Assembly (NCBI GenBank): GCA_037349315.1
Contig: JBAIAC010000006.1
Location: 17,891,501 to 17,955,500 of the forward strand
Direction of reading: 5' to 3'
DNA: 64,000 bases
Source of the DNA: Chelydra serpentina
Taxonomy: Eukaryota; Chordata; Testudines; Chelydridae
In this document: in pieces, positions 11,998 through 21,345 of the stretch
Position numbering within the stretch: position 1 is the first letter of the stretch
How the letters are laid out: each line of letters starts with the position of its first letter
Notes under the pieces: generated by a model
Seen by the model: only the letters and a program-made list of their open reading frames with translations
Database searches by the model: none
What the model was told of the DNA's origin: nothing
Translations under genes and position numbers: made by a program

Positions 11998-12490
11998 CTT
12001 AGCTGGAATGTGTATAGTTTAATAATGCATGGAAAGGAATTTAAGAAAGCCATCTTTGAAATGGGGAAAAAAGCCCGATGTAATATGTATGCAAAAAACA
12101 TGGCTAGTAAATAAATTTATGTTCAATCTACCGGGATATGATATACTCCAGAGGGATCAAGAGGCTACCCCGGGCAGGGGGGGGGGGGGTGTCTGTGTGT
12201 CTGAATATTTATAAAAGAGGGACTTAGATATCTTAAAATGGATGTGCAGAAATTAACTATTGAATATAATGCTATTGAGATTCCCACACAGAACAAAAAC
12301 ACATCTATATGAATTTATAATATTTATAATTCATGTAAAAATAGTTATTTTAGAACTAGAAAAATTAGTTAATGATGTCAAAAACCCACTTATAATTTGC
12401 AGAGACTTTAATAGTCATAATCAGCTATGGGGAAGTAAGAAAACTCACCTAAATGGTAAATGTTTAGAACAAGTTATTGATATGCATATG
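11998..12490 (+). pseudogene. I-like LINE AP-type endonuclease fragments
   Basis: Frames across this stretch give SWNVYSLIMHGKEFKK, KPDVICMQKTWLVNKF and LPGYDILQRDQ, then IICRDFNSHNQLWGS. They correspond to the N-terminal WN motif, the catalytic E region (here K in QKTW where QETW is usual) and the DFN-H motif of the exonuclease/endonuclease/phosphatase fold that nicks target DNA in LINEs. The changed glutamate and several frameshifts show it is inactive. It is cut off at 12490 by a PLE terminus insertion. Confidence 0.65.
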
Positions 12491-12597
12491 CGACAAAGGG
12501 TCCTGTGGCACCTTATAGACTAACAGAGGTATTGGAGCATAAGCTTTCATGGGTGAATACCCACTTCTTCGGATGCAAGCAGTGGAAAAACTGATAC
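12491..12597 (-). mobile_element. 107-bp Penelope-like element terminus with 14-bp TSD
   Basis: The insert is flanked by exact 14-bp copies of TTGATATGCATATG at 12477-12490 and 12598-12611. It contains CCTGTGGCACCTTATAGACT and CATAAGCTTTCATGGG, followed by ACCCACTTCTTCGGATGCA. The same order of words forms the ends of the PLE copies at 34288-35445 and 47616-48395. It is therefore a PLE terminal segment inserted on its own, with no coding sequence. Confidence 0.8.
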
Positions 12598-12926
12598 TTG
12601 ATATGCATATGTAACCCATGCCTATTTGGTGTGGCACTCTGTCCCCCTCTAGTGTAGTGTTTCTCTCATGTGGCCACCAGGGGCTTTTCATGCAGCCACA
12701 CCTTCCTGGGCAATGATTGGGCCAAAGCAGGGGCAAAGCAGCGGCCCTTCCCCTGGGGCCACCAGCAGGGTTTGGGCCATGCCTTCCCCTAGAACCACAA
12801 ATGCTGGAGAAACAGGCAGCTGGTGTGAGTTCCCCACCTTCCCCGGGGAGGTGGAGCTCGGGCTTCCAGCTTCAGCCCTGGGGTGGCAGGCGGCGGGTTC
12901 CATCCCCTGGCCACGGAGCTTCGGGC

Positions 12927-13234
12927 CAGGGCCACCCAGAGGGGGAGGGGCAAGTGGGGCAATTTGCCCCAGGCCCCGCAAGGGCCCCGACGAGAATATA
13001 GTATCCTCACCCGGCGGTGCTTTTATGGACGGGGAGGTGCTCCGGGTTTTCGGTCGCACTTCGGCGGCGGGTCCTTCAGTGCTGCCAAACACACCCGGAG
13101 TGAGTGAAAGACCCGCCGCCGAAGACCCGGAGCGCCGCCGGGTGAGTAAAAATTTTTAAAAGGCGTTTAATTAATTAAAGGGCCCCCGAAATTGCTTTGC
13201 CCCACAGACCCTCTGAATCCTCTGGGTGGCCCTG
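12927..13234. mobile_element. hAT MITE (CAGGGCCACCCAGAG termini)
   Basis: The 308-bp element has a perfect 15-bp terminal inverted repeat, CAGGGCCACCCAGAG, and is flanked by CTTCGGGC and CTTTGGGC, an 8-bp target-site duplication with one mismatch. The interior is GC-rich with many CpG and a large inverted repeat around 13040-13140 (GGCGGCGGGTC against GACCCGCCGCC). It has no coding capacity. Confidence 0.85.
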
Positions 13235-13718
13235 CTTTGGGCTCTGATCCTGCCTCCTCCCTCACCCCTGGCCCCCGCTGCTTTCGCTGTCCCCAGATTC
13301 TGGCCACACGGTAGTGGGCTCAGTCCCCCAGCTACAGGGTTTCGGGCTCTGGCTGTGGGGCCACGGGATCCAGCACACAGCAGTAGCAGGTGCTGGCTCC
13401 GGGCTCCACTCCCATCACCCCGGCCCCCGCTACATCCTCTGACCCTGGGTTTCAGCTGTGTGCACTGTCCCCCCGCTGTGTGGTGGTGGGCACCAGGCCC
13501 CAGCCCCAAGCCACACAGCAGGGGTGGGTGGCCCTGGGCTCATCACCCCATGCCCATTGCCCCTGGCCCCTGCTGCCTCCCCCAGCCTCTAACACCCTCT
13601 CATTGCCTCTGGGCCCCACTGCTTCCCCCAGACCCCCATCCATCCCTCCTGGCCTCCGCTGCCTCCCTACCCACATCCCCATCCTGGGCTTAATTTGTCC
13701 TCCGGCTTGCCAGGGCTG

Positions 13719-13862
13719 AGTAAGTCTGTTGTGAAAAATGATATTTGTATGTTTGTTAAAATCACTTTTTGCAGTCTCCCAGCTAGCTGGTCTGCTGCTG
13801 TGAAAAGTGATATTACCAAACATACAAATGTCACTTTTCACAGAAGCAAACTTACTATCTAG
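13719..13862. repeat. Long foldback (inverted repeat) structure
   Basis: Arms of about 55-65 bases at 13719-13775 and 13794-13862 are inverted copies. Both contain TTTGTATGTTTG and GTGAAAA words, separated by a loop of about 18 bases. The outer ends read GTAAGT and ACTTAC next to TA dinucleotides, which would suit a TA-targeting MITE. It has no coding capacity. Confidence 0.65.
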
Positions 13863-14479
13863 CATATCTAAAAACAACAACAACAAACCACGCAACCAAA
13901 AAATTAAAAGAAACACTACCAACAAAAGACAAGAATATGCACAGCATGTTATTTGTTTCAATTCTGTTTAGGTCAAGTAAAGATTAGAGATAACTGTACA
14001 TTATTTCCGAGTCCACAGAAAAATCCCTATGTAAATAAATTGCAATGATTTTGACATGTATCTGTGCATATTTAGGAAAAACAAATAAAGTGAATTCAGT
14101 ATTTTAGGAAAAACTGTCAGAGAGTCCACCAACAAGAGTTGTTGGCCGCATTCTGAGGCCACCAAACATTTTGTTATGAGAACCCCTGCTAAACCAGCTA
14201 AAGATTGATGAGCCTGCTAGAGCCTTGGCTAAGAGGCATCTTTCTTTTAGCTCATGCACTAGAAACTCGTGTTACGCTCCAGAGGTCACAGGTTTGATCC
14301 TGGCTGATGACACCCAGGGCCTGTTGGCGTTACACATAACTTAATAATATTGATTACAAGAACACCTACTAAATTTAATTCAGTGGATGGATCTGGGAAT
14401 TGCCACAAATAATATAGCTGGGATATTCATAAAGAAGATAGACATTCTATGGAGGGAGAGCTTCATATTTAAGCTAGCC

Positions 14480-15314
14480 AACAATAAACGGGAGAATGTT
14501 TTGGTGGATAAAGGACTTTTTAAGTGACAGAACTATACAAGTCAAAGTGGGAACATCTCTTTCAAAAACCTACACGCTTACAAATGCAACTCCACACAGG
14601 AGTATTATCAGCCCTACTTTATTTTTCTTTATGATAAATGACCTCCTGGAAAGTATGCAGATAGGAATAAATATTTCCCTTTTTTGTAAACAACTGTGCT
14701 TTATGGACTAAGCATAGAAGACTTAAAGAAGCCATGGAAAAAGACAAAGGAGGCACTCCAGAAAATTTCAAAGTGGGGAAATGATTGGAGATTTAAATTC
14801 TCACTTGCAAAAACCTAGGAAATGATTTTAACCAGGAACAATAATCTGGAAGAATGGGACTTATTTCTTTATTGTGTAAAAATTGAGATAGTTCAAAAGT
14901 TTATATTTCTAGGAATACTGTTTGATAACAAATTAATTTGGAAAGGTCACATAAAAAGTGTAAAAGTAGAATGAACTTACCAGTACTTATAAGTGTAGCT
15001 GGAAACAAAGGGGGTGCAGATAAAAAGGTATTAATGATGATATATAGAGCATTGATAAGACCATTTATGGACTACAGATGCAAGCTTTTGATTTAGCCTC
15101 AAAAACAACTATTGGAAACATGGAACTGCTCTTGGGCCAAGCTCTGCTATTGTCATGTGGTGCAGTAATAACACCACCAGTGTGTGTGCTGCAAATAGCC
15201 ACTGGAGAAGCACCTATAAATCTAAGGATGAAACTACTAGATCCAACCTTTTGGACAATGATAAAAGGGAATCATGACAACAGAAGTACACAACAGATTT
15301 ATGAGGATTGCTAG
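14480..15314 (+). pseudogene. I-like LINE reverse transcriptase remnant
   Basis: The 14496-14711 frame gives FWWIKDFLSDRTIQVKVG, then NATPHRSIISPTLFFFMIND and MQIGINISLF. These correspond to the W-I-x-DFL segment, the NGTPQGS-x-SP-LF box and the approach to the catalytic FADD box, which is corrupted here (FCKQLC). A later frame, 15078-15314, holds GAVITPPVCVLQIATGEAPINLR, the conserved post-RT stretch of I and Jockey group elements. Palm motif A and the fingers are missing. The protein would copy element RNA at the nick; this copy is clearly inactive. Confidence 0.65.
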
Positions 15315-15335
15315 GAGCTTAGTAGAAAAAATTAC

Positions 15336-15611
15336 ATGGATTGCCATAGACTTCCTGAGACTATCAGGATCAAAAAATGGGTAAAGGAGATATATAAAAA
15401 AGAAAAATTGAGAGCACTAAAATTTTTTAGTCATGGCAAATTGAACAGCAACTGGACAGTTATTCCTCATTTGTGGTTTTGGAATTGTATGAAAACAAAT
15501 GAGGGAAGGAAAAAAACCCACACATTATTACCAAGGAAATTTCCAAATTTATTTATGAATAATGGGACCAGCTTTAACAAATCTATACAGAGGGATCAAA
15601 AGATAGAATAG
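15336..15611 (+). pseudogene. I-like LINE linker between RT and RNase H
   Basis: A 91-residue open frame begins near the end of the RT remnant and precedes the RNase H. It has no named motif (IRIKKWVKEIYKKEKLRALKF and a Trp-rich stretch), but its position and the conserved spacing suggest it is the linker of the same polyprotein. It could be chance, since the element is decayed. Confidence 0.4.
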
Positions 15612-15689
15612 AGTGGGTAGAGTGGGAACAGCCTTCTGCTTTCCTAGTCTTGGAATGCAGAAATCTTAAAGTCTATTGAATTATGTGAC

Positions 15690-15975
15690 TGTTCTGACGG
15701 GCTGAATTAATGGGGATAATGTTGCCACTAACCTGGATAAGAGATTTGCAACTGGCTGCAGCTGTCATTTTATCTGATTCTTTATCAGGCATAAGGATGA
15801 TCAGAACAGGGACTTCAGGAAGCAGAAATGACATAAATGAAAAAATGTTCCTAACTACAGAAATAATGCAAGCCAATATCTGTGTAACAATAGCATGAAT
15901 TCTGGCGCATATCAGATTACTGTACCTAGAAATGAGATGGCTGACAAAGCAGCAAAACATGCTGTAAAAATGAGG
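15690..15975 (+). pseudogene. I-like LINE RNase H domain remnant
   Basis: Two frames carry RNase H landmarks. SDSLSGIRMI is encoded at 15773-15802; the Asp of SDS is a catalytic metal ligand in the family. A following segment reads ICVTIA then ILAHIRL, resembling the conserved W-x-PAH-x-G block. NEMADKAAKHA, with the last catalytic Asp in NExAD, is encoded from 15931 in another frame. The enzyme removes RNA from the RNA-DNA hybrid. RNase H is found in I, Nimb, R1 and LOA group LINEs and not in CR1, so this domain sets the element apart from the CR1 copies in the window. Confidence 0.65.
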
Positions 15976-16199
15976 CGGTGGATATTAATATACTCTTAAG
16001 TAGAGAAGAATTTAAAAGTGTGGTCACGGAGGAGCTTATGAAGGAACGGAAAGAACTAAGCACTAAGGAAACAAAAGGACAAAGATTCAAAAATTGAAGC
16101 TAATACTATACTCCACGGTCATGAAAGAAAAAGTAAAGTAGTCATTTTTAGAGTGTTAGCAAGTCATTGTGCCTTAAATGATAAGTTCAACTTATTAAA

Positions 16200-16445
16200 A
16201 AGTCATAAAGATGGGCTGTGTAATGTGTACAAAACCAAAGAAACTGTTGATCATGTTCTATGGCATGTGGGCAATTTTCAATGGAAAGAAAGTTTCTTTA
16301 TGAAAAATTGAGTCAGCTTGGAATTAAAGATTCTAACTAAAGGAACTAATTAGAATATCTGGGAAATGGAGCAGTGAAAAAAAAAAAGTCTTTCTGTGTT
16401 TCCTTAAAAATACTAGACTGAGTGAAAGGAAATTAAAACCCCATC
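16200..16445 (+). pseudogene. C-terminal Cys/His segment of the I-like LINE
   Basis: Frames around 16215-16285 encode LCNVYKTKETVDHVLWHVGNF. This resembles the C-x2-C-x7-8-H-x4-C motif that closes the polyprotein of I and Jockey group LINEs, with two of the four ligands changed. The element fades out near 16445 after an A-rich stretch at 16378-16387. Confidence 0.5.
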
Positions 16446-16961
16446 ACTTGGCTAAAAATGAATGAAGAAAGTCGTGTTCATAGCTTTATATGATAAGGCT
16501 GCTGTGCCAAAAAACAAAGAAAGACAGAGAGACGCAGAAGGAGGATGAGAGGATGAGAAGCAGGCTACAGAAGGGTTGTATGCAGCAAGGGGAAAAGGCT
16601 TCTCTTAGGTAACAAAAGTTTTGCACTATTAGGGAAATCTTGTATTTATTTCTGTTTGGGGAGGGGGGGTCTTGATTCCCAGCATAGCTGGACCTAGAAT
16701 GGGTTAGAGAGTATGGCTGGTGATTGGTAACCAGCATCAAAAGAAACAGTACTCCAGTGGGAGTTAGGAAATGTATTTTTGTTTAAAGAAACCTCTCGGG
16801 CCAACCTTATAGATACTGAAAATAAACCAATGTTAAGAATTAAACCTCCAGAGTAGGGGTGATTTCCTCCTGGCCAATGCCAGAGAAAGAAGCTCTGAGT
16901 TTTGACATAATGAAAGAGGTGTGTTACCACTGATTCGAAAGGATGACTGTATATCTTACTA
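16446..16961. other. Spacer without recognised gene
   Basis: A purine-rich stretch (16500-16600) and AT-rich DNA. The minus-strand open frames here show no motif. Confidence 0.4.
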
Positions 16962-17078
16962 GGTTTCAGTGTAGTAGCCGTGTTAGTCTGTGTCAGCAAA
17001 ACGAAAATAAGAAAGAAAAACTTGTAGCACCTTAGAGACTAACACATTTATTTCAGCATAAGCTTTCGTGGGTTAGTG
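16962..17078 (-). mobile_element. PLE terminal fragment
   Basis: The sequence starts GGTTTCAGTGTAGTAGCCG and continues through AAGAAAGAAAAACTTGTAGC and CATAAGCTTTCGTGGG. It matches the left terminus of the PLE at 47616-48395, and its first 40 bases match the complement of that copy's right extremity. No coding sequence is attached. It supplies the complete terminal unit that the other copy has only in inverted form. Confidence 0.8.
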
Positions 17079-19016
17079 GTATTCTGGACAACATTAGTGA
17101 CGCACTTGAACATTGAAAAATGTTCTGCCACAGAAAAATTGGCTAACATGGCATGATAGCTAATGATGGTCTCCTGCTTTGCATGAAAGCTTAATTGGGT
17201 TGTTATACCATAGACAGGATAAAGATGGTCCAACTTCACAGCAAATGAGATACATAGTGATACCACTATCAACCTATGGAAGAAGGCAAGGGAATTTCTG
17301 AAATGCTTCTGAAACAATGCAATTCCCCCAACAGAAATGCATTCAGGACAGAATTCAACAGTCTGTGGAATTTAGTCTTCTCTTCACCTACACACTTAGC
17401 AGCCATTAATCAATGGGAGCCATTCATTCATGTGGAGAAAAGAACAGAACTCTGTATATTAGGGAGTCTGGTGGAGGAGTGTCACCCTCTATATGAACAT
17501 AAAATGTGTGGATCACACTCCCAGTTGCAGTCCATATTGAAAGTGAATGTGCAGCGGTCATTTGACCAGACTTCTTCAGAGCTAAGTGCAGGAATAGTAA
17601 ATCTGTGCCAAGTTGTATTAGTAATTCCTATTTTGCTCAGTAGATTCAAGTAAAGAGCAGACATCCCAAAAGAAATTTTCTTTGTTGAAAAGATATGTAG
17701 ACAAGAATTTTTTAAGCAAATCTTATCCCATCTTGTGGAGTTCTGCTACACATTTTGGTCATTGGCTAAAAATGAATGAAAAATGAAGAACTCTGACTGA
17801 CACAAAAAATGTCAATTAGGCCGAAAAGCAGTTAAAAGGAAAGTACGAAAACTTGTCTTTCCCCTCTCCCCACATTTGACTAGGGGTACTACGACCATTT
17901 CACACAGAGTTTTACAGCAGAATTTAATGAAGGTAACTGTATATTGTAATTTACCGAATCCTAAATAAATCCCCATTCTGATCCTCTGGGGATTATTTAA
18001 AATCCAAATAAACTATCTGTCTATTGCTCATTCATTTGCCTATTAAATATTTTGGCTGCCTTCCTATTAACATGTCATTTGAAATAGTATTTAATAGAGA
18101 ATGAGATTAAGCATCACCACAGAGGTCATGCCTAAATCCAGTCATTCAGTGGAACAGCTTGTCTCTCTCAAAGCCAATCTACTTATAACTGATTTTCAGC
18201 ATCAACATTTGTTGAAGAAAAAAACTGCTTCTTTGAATGATCTCAAAGTCACATTTCACACCACATAACTTTGGGCAGGGTCCACCCACCACTGGTACAG
18301 ATTTCATTAAAAGCTTTACATTCCAATGCTTACAGCAGATGTTCTACCTACTGTTGTATTTGAGCTAAAAGTCCAAAGGCAAGTTAGAAAAATAACAAGT
18401 GATTTATTAAAATCTCAGTTCAGGCTACAAATAGAAGATAGAGAGTACTAATTCCATGTTAAACCATTGCCATCTAACTCTACTCACACAGTATTTCTAG
18501 AAGGATATTGAGTGACAATACATTCCACCAATTAAACCCCAGTTAGAAATATTACATCAGAACACTTTCTCACTGTTTTTTCATGCCTTAAGGACATAGT
18601 CTGCTGACCTAGGATTTCCATTCCTCAAACTTACTGCAGTTTCATTTTAGATTCCAGGGGTTTTTTCACCTGTGCTGGGAAAGAAACAAACATTTTTGGG
18701 ACAAGTTTTGAAAAGCAAACAAAAATCATACAATAGAAAGAAGCCATTTCAAAGCTCGATTTGAAATGTTGGAAGTAGTCCTGGAGATGTATTATTGGGG
18801 AGAATGTAGGTGAGAAAATCGATCAAGTTTACTCTTGTTCTGCTGCATATTTCATGGTTTCAGAAACAAAGAAATGAATACCCTGCCCAAATATGTTGCA
18901 GATGTGTGGAGACTCCTAGCCTGATGCAATAGGCATAATAATAAACAGTAATAAGATATAGGATCAATCCACAGAAGCAGATCTGAATCTCACAACTTCA
19001 GTGCATGGGTTGGAAT
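17079..19016. other. AT-rich spacer; unrecognised 125-residue frame at 17276-17653
   Basis: The plus-strand frame at 17276-17653 is unusually long for AT-rich DNA, but it has no motif, signal peptide or coding-like repeat that I recognise. It could be a fragment of an old retrocopy or chance. Nothing else stands out. Confidence 0.35.
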
Positions 19017-19222
19017 CACTGTTCCCTCTAAGCTGTGCGCATGTGCGTGCGCACACAGATTCTAAACCCCACGCACACAGCGAAACACTGCACGCACAAA
19101 AATTTGCACAGAAGCACAACAATTTGTATAGAAGACATTTTTTGCGCACATGGCCTGTCAAAAATTTGCACAGAAGAAATTTTTTTGTGAACAAGTCCTG
19201 TCAAAAATTAGAGGGAACATTG
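19017..19222. mobile_element. hAT MITE (CAMTGTTCCCTCTAA termini)
   Basis: The 206-bp element has imperfect terminal inverted repeats: CACTGTTCCCTCTAA at the left and CAATGTTCCCTCTAA in complement at the right. It is flanked by GTTGGAAT and GTTGGCAT, an 8-bp duplication with one mismatch. The interior is rich in alternating GTGCGC words and has two GTCAAAAATT direct repeats. It has no coding capacity. Confidence 0.85.
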
Positions 19223-20524
19223 GTTGGCATCCATACCTGTATATAGACCTACATGGGCAGCCAGCCCCAATCTTTATAATAGGCCAAACCAAAGGATCCA
19301 AACACCCACACAAATTTGTGGCATCTGAAATCTCTATCTGGCTGTGAACTATACTCCCCAACACAAACTGTATTTGGGATGCAGTTTGCAAACAGAAACC
19401 AACATTCTACAGAACCTAGTCATCTCTTTAGGTACACTAATGACAACCATTATTATCAGTAGGAGTTATGTATGAATGTGAAGATTCCAGACCCACCTAC
19501 AGACAACACTTTTACTCTTACAGATCTGAATTATCTCCCGATGAAGTAAATGAAAACCTTCCCATTATCTTCAATGTCAGTTGGATAAAGCCCATAGTGA
19601 GTTTCATCCAAGGAGCTGACAGCGCTTGAACAAATTATTAGTTTAAATGTCAGAAGTAAATGTCAGAATTCCTAAGCCATAGAAGCAGAAATCCACAGAA
19701 AGGTAATTTTAGCTCTAAATTAGCAAGACAGAAAGAGACTAAAAATGTTCATTTGCACTTATCCTGTTATCCAGCATGACTATACAGCAGGGACAATCAA
19801 TGAGCATTATTTTTATTTTAAATCTTTCAAGATAATTGTTATTTTTCCCAAAGAATCTGTGAGTCATTTGTAAGGAAGCACTGCCAGAGAGGAGCAAGTT
19901 TTATACTGTAAAATGCATTTCTATTAATGAATGTAAAATCTGTATTTCAAACGTAAAGAGAGTTAAAATACTAAACTTCAGGAAAGCCAAAAACAAACAA
20001 CAACAAAAAATCATGAATATGTAGCAAATAATTAAATGTCACATGAATGACTACAGAAAATATTTGGGGTATAAATTGTCTATAAATGATGCTTGGAAGG
20101 AGAAGGGGAACAAGAAAGAAAAAAACATAAAATGGGATATGGTGCTTCCCCTGGGTGCTTTTAGTGGGGTAGCAGAAGGAGCACTGCAAATTCATATTCC
20201 TTTTGTCCCCTCTCCCTCCTGCCTCTGACAAAATCACTATTGTGCCACAGGTTTATTTCACTTAGCCCCTAAAAAAAAAACATGTCTGAAAAACATGTAG
20301 TAATCTCACTCGGAGCATTAGTTTATCTTTCAGGCAGTATCTGCACCCGGGAATTAAAACCAATGGATGCTCAATAAAGAACATTTCGTTAAAATACACA
20401 ACTCCAGCCAATAGCTCATCATAGCTCACTTCGAATCAAACAGCCTCAGAAGCTAACCATTTCGAGGCATAATGGAGTCAGGGATCTTATGAATCCTGGC
20501 CAGGGCAGAGGTGTACCCTTCCTT
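19223..20524. other. AT-rich spacer
   Basis: No gene or clear repeat found. The poly-A run at 20270-20280 is the only simple tract of note. Confidence 0.4.
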
Positions 20525-21345
20525 AGAATTGTGAACTCTAGGATTTCATGATCACTTTCGCCCAAGCTGCCTTCTACTTTCAAGTTCTCAACGAGTTCCT
20601 CCCTATTTGTTAAAATCAAATCTAGAACAGCTTCCCCCCTAGTAGCTTTCTCAACCTTCTGAAATAAAAAGTTGTCTGCAATGCAGTCCAAGAACTTATT
20701 GGATAGTCTGTGCCCTGCCGTGTTATTTTCCCAACATATATCTGGATAGTTGAAGTCCCCCATCACCACCAAATCTTGGGCTTTGGATGATTTTGTTAGT
20801 TGTTTAAAAAAAGCCTCATCCACCTCTTCCACTTGGTTAGGTGGCCTGTAGTAGACTCCTAGCATGACATCACCCTTGTTTTTTACCCCTTTTAGCCTAA
20901 CCCAGAGACTCTCAACACTTCCGTCCCCTATGTCCATCTCCACCTCAGTCCAAGTGCGTACATTTTTAATATATAAGGCAACACCTCCTCCCTTTTTCCC
21001 CTGTCTGTCCTTCCTGAGCAAGCTGTACCCATCCATACCAACATTCCAATCATGTGTATTATCCCACCAGGTTTCGGTGATGCCAACAATGTCATAGTTG
21101 AATTTATTTATTAGCACTTCCAGTTCTTCCTGCTTATTACCCATACTTCTCGCATTTGTATACAGGCATCTAAGATACTGATTTGATCTTGCCTCCCAGT
21201 TCCCTACACAGGAATTGCTTGTTGATATAGTTACTGATTTGCCAATCCACCAATCTCTTATATACTCTCCATTTCTTAAATTAAGGCAGAGAGCTGCATA
21301 AGGAACCATAATAGACACTGAAACAATATTGCCAATCCCCATCAT
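20525..21345 (-). pseudogene. CR1 LINE endonuclease (5' half), minus strand
   Basis: One open frame of 299 codons (20446-21345) contains the CR1 endonuclease: [19 protein letters not shown], then IVGITETWW (catalytic E), [20 protein letters not shown] (D and N ligands) and GESDHE (the SDH box). The fold nicks target DNA before reverse transcription. The frame is open across the domain, which suggests a younger copy than the other CR1s. The translation leaves the CR1 pattern after LEFTIL at about 20530. The next part of CR1, beginning [10 protein letters not shown], is found only on the plus strand from 23640, so the two pieces are complementary halves in opposite orientation. Confidence 0.85.

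Larger units (their letters stand above)
12655..14188. mobile_element. Possible non-autonomous hAT-like element, GC-rich
   Basis: The left end TAGTGTTTCTCTCATGTGGCC and the complement of the right end CAGGGGTTCTCATAAC share the hAT-like word GTTCTCA in imperfect form. A GGCCACC word lies just inside both ends. The interior is a C-rich, simple-sequence stretch (13240-13720) without coding capacity; the open frames there are compositional. No matching 8-bp duplication was found, so the outer boundaries are tentative. It contains the well-defined MITE at 12927-13234. Confidence 0.35.
12612..14332 (+). mobile_element. tRNA-like SINE split by a hAT-like insertion
   Basis: The two ends, 12612-12654 and 14189-14332, look like parts of one retroposon interrupted in the middle. 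The right part carries TTAGCTCATGCACTAGAA near 14247 and GGTTTGATCC near 14292. These resemble the pol III box A and box B of tRNA-derived promoters at the usual spacing. The outer ends read TGTAACCC and GGCGTTACA. The split is inferred from the GC-rich block between them. The family name is not known to me. Confidence 0.45.
10649..16445 (+). mobile_element. Decayed I-superfamily LINE with RNase H, broken by nested insertions
   Basis: In one orientation and in the right order lie an ORF1-like segment (10649-11083), its zinc knuckles (11443-11637), an AP-type endonuclease (11998-12490), part of a reverse transcriptase (14480-15314) and an RNase H (15690-15975), then a Cys-rich C-terminal segment near 16215-16285. 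ORF1 with three CCHC knuckles plus RNase H after the RT is the layout of the I/Nimb group of non-LTR elements, not of CR1, which lacks RNase H. All parts carry many stops and frameshifts, and RT fingers and palm motif A are missing. Insertions at 11089-11352, 12491-12597 and 12612-14332 interrupt it. The I-superfamily assignment is inferred from domain order and motifs. Confidence 0.65.

Noticed and set aside
12668..13719. Frames up to 163 codons in C-rich DNA
   Set aside because: They run across a hAT MITE and simple C-rich sequence, and their translations are Pro/Ala/Gly-rich with no motif.
14247..14301. Genuine tRNA gene
   Set aside because: Box A-like and box B-like words are present, but the cloverleaf does not close and the context is a retroposon; treated as a tRNA-like SINE.
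17276..17653. Possible host gene exon of 125 codons
   Set aside because: There is no recognisable domain, splice context or homologue that I can recall; kept only as a note in the spacer entry.
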